The notes under the pieces: generated by a model | The model's input: only the letters and a program-made list of their open reading frames with translations | What the model was told of the DNA's origin: nothing | Database searches by the model: none | Shown here: positions 6,211 through 7,117 of the stretch, piece after piece | Layout: each line of letters opens with the position of its first letter | Numbering within the stretch: position 1 is the first letter of the stretch | DNA from: Candidatus Roizmanbacteria bacterium CG11_big_fil_rev_8_21_14_0_20_36_8 | GTDB lineage: Bacteria > Patescibacteriota > Microgenomatia > UBA1406 > GWC2-37-13 | Assembly: GCA_002796045.1 (NCBI GenBank) | Contig: PCVM01000107.1 | Location: forward strand, 1-7,117 | Reading direction: 5' to 3' | DNA: 7,117 bases | Program-made: the position numbers and the translations under genes

Positions 6211-7117
6211 TTATTTAATAACAGTTATTTTACGACCATTTTTCCCATCATATTCCATCCTTATTTGAATTATCTTGACGTCTTTTTTGAATTTATTGTA
6301 ATAATCACCAAGCTTTTCTCCCCACTCAATAACCATAATTGATTTATTTTTTATGTATGTTGTCAATCCGAGCTGATTGTACTCATAGTCTTCCTCAATA
6401 TTGTAAAGATCAGCATGAATAAATTTTCGCTTTTGACTAATTTCTGATGATCGATGGCTAATATCGTATTCATAGTAAATCACATATGTCGGAGATATAA
6501 TTTTGGTTATTCCAAACTGTTTTGCGATTCCACGAGTAATCTCTGTCTTCCCAACCCCTAAATCACCGATCAAGATTATTACTATTGCTTTATTTGTTGG
6601 CATGGTTGTTAATTCTTCAATAATCATTTGTCCTATTTTTCTGGTTTCACTTGGTGATTTTGAATAAAAATTTTTTGAATCAACAAATGGCAAATCACCG
6701 GTTCGAAGTGTCTTAATATTTGATGAGATTAATTCCACTACTGTGGATGGCTTGTTATGAGGAAGTTTCCCAGCATCAATTATCAAATCAATCAGCATTT
6801 CTTTAGTACTTGAAACTTGATTTTTCAAAGACTCAATTGAGTAGTGAGGACTTTGTCCACTCATATTGGCCGAAGTTGCTGTTAAAGGAGATTGAAAAAT
6901 ATCCATCAACTTCTGAATGTAATCACTCTGAGGCAATCTAATTCCAAGAGTTCCTTTTTCAGATTCAAGAGCAAGGTCAAGTGTGTGTTTTGATCGAAAA
7001 ACAACTGTAAATGGACCAGGTAAAATCCGTTGCAATATTTGTTCATTCTTATTATTCAACTCAACATATTCTTTTAAATTATTTATTGAATCTATGAATA
7101 CAGAAATTGGTTTTCCA
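6211..7117 (-). CDS. TsaC/YrdC-TsaE fusion: threonylcarbamoyl-AMP synthase plus t6A ATPase (5' end cut by window edge)
   Basis: The frame stays open to the right edge, so the start lies outside. The 301 visible residues begin with the second part of a YrdC/Sua5 domain: GKPISVF, ILPGPFTVVF, GTLGIRLP, the diagnostic TSANMSG (81-87), PSTVVEL and a closing TLRTGDLPF (about 136-144). That domain makes threonylcarbamoyl-AMP from threonine, bicarbonate and ATP. From about residue 151 to the end is a complete TsaE domain: Walker A GDLGVGKT (184-191), SPTYVIYYEYD, HADLYNIEE with Asp236, LGLTTYI, and VIEWGEKL with Glu264. TsaE is the bacteria-specific ATPase that acts on the TsaBD dimer. The TsaE domain sits where Sua5 proteins would carry their own C-terminal domain. 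Roughly 60-80 N-terminal residues of YrdC are probably missing from the window. A TTG at 7059 is not the real start, because conserved YrdC sequence continues upstream of it. The gene abuts tsaD. Confidence 0.93.
   Translation of the reverse strand, partial: GKPISVFIDSINNLKEYVELNNKNEQILQRILPGPFTVVFRSKHTLDLALESEKGTLGIRLPQSDYIQKLMDIFQSPLTATSANMSGQSPHYSIESLKNQVSSTKEMLIDLIIDAGKLPHNKPSTVVELISSNIKTLRTGDLPFVDSKNFYSKSPSETRKIGQMIIEELTTMPTNKAIVIILIGDLGVGKTEITRGIAKQFGITKIISPTYVIYYEYDISHRSSEISQKRKFIHADLYNIEEDYEYNQLGLTTYIKNKSIMVIEWGEKLGDYYNKFKKDVKIIQIRMEYDGKNGRKITVIK

Noticed and set aside
7057..7059. TTG as start of the TsaC-TsaE gene
   Set aside because: Conserved YrdC sequence (GKPISVF and following) continues in frame upstream to the window edge, so the gene is cut, not started, here.

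Overview
This window is a compact, one-directional bacterial operon. Six protein genes lie on the minus strand (reading right to left) and fill almost every base. The longest gap is about 25 bases and two junctions have no gap at all. In transcription order the genes are: a TsaC/YrdC-TsaE fusion (cut by the right edge), tsaD, sufC, sufB carrying a full-length intein, a very short sufD, and sufS (cut by the left edge). There is no tRNA, rRNA, CRISPR array, insertion sequence or clear terminator, and no gene-free stretch worth describing.

The first block (about 5137-7117) encodes tRNA t6A synthesis. The TsaC part makes threonylcarbamoyl-AMP, TsaD transfers the threonylcarbamoyl group to A37 of ANN-decoding tRNAs, and the TsaE part is the bacteria-specific ATPase that cycles the complex. 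No TsaB is visible here. The second block (1-5118) is a SUF iron-sulfur cluster assembly operon: SufC ATPase, SufB scaffold, SufD partner and the cysteine desulfurase SufS. A plausible sigma-70-like promoter for the suf genes overlaps the 3' end of tsaD.

The sufB gene is interrupted by a 406-residue intein, from Cys130 to Asn535 counting from the ATG at 4349. It has all splicing blocks and a two-motif LAGLIDADG homing endonuclease that looks intact. Removing it leaves a 470-residue SufB of normal length with the conserved late Cys and Glu in place. SufD is 187 residues, less than half the usual size, yet keeps its C-terminal HG(S/A)T-type motif with the functional His.

The organism is a bacterium, because TsaE is a bacterial protein. 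It is AT-rich and uses TGA as a stop (sufB, tsaD), so it does not use the code in which TGA means glycine. Fused and shortened genes, tight packing and weak Shine-Dalgarno signals fit a small-genome lineage such as Patescibacteria (candidate phyla radiation). That placement is inference, with modest confidence.
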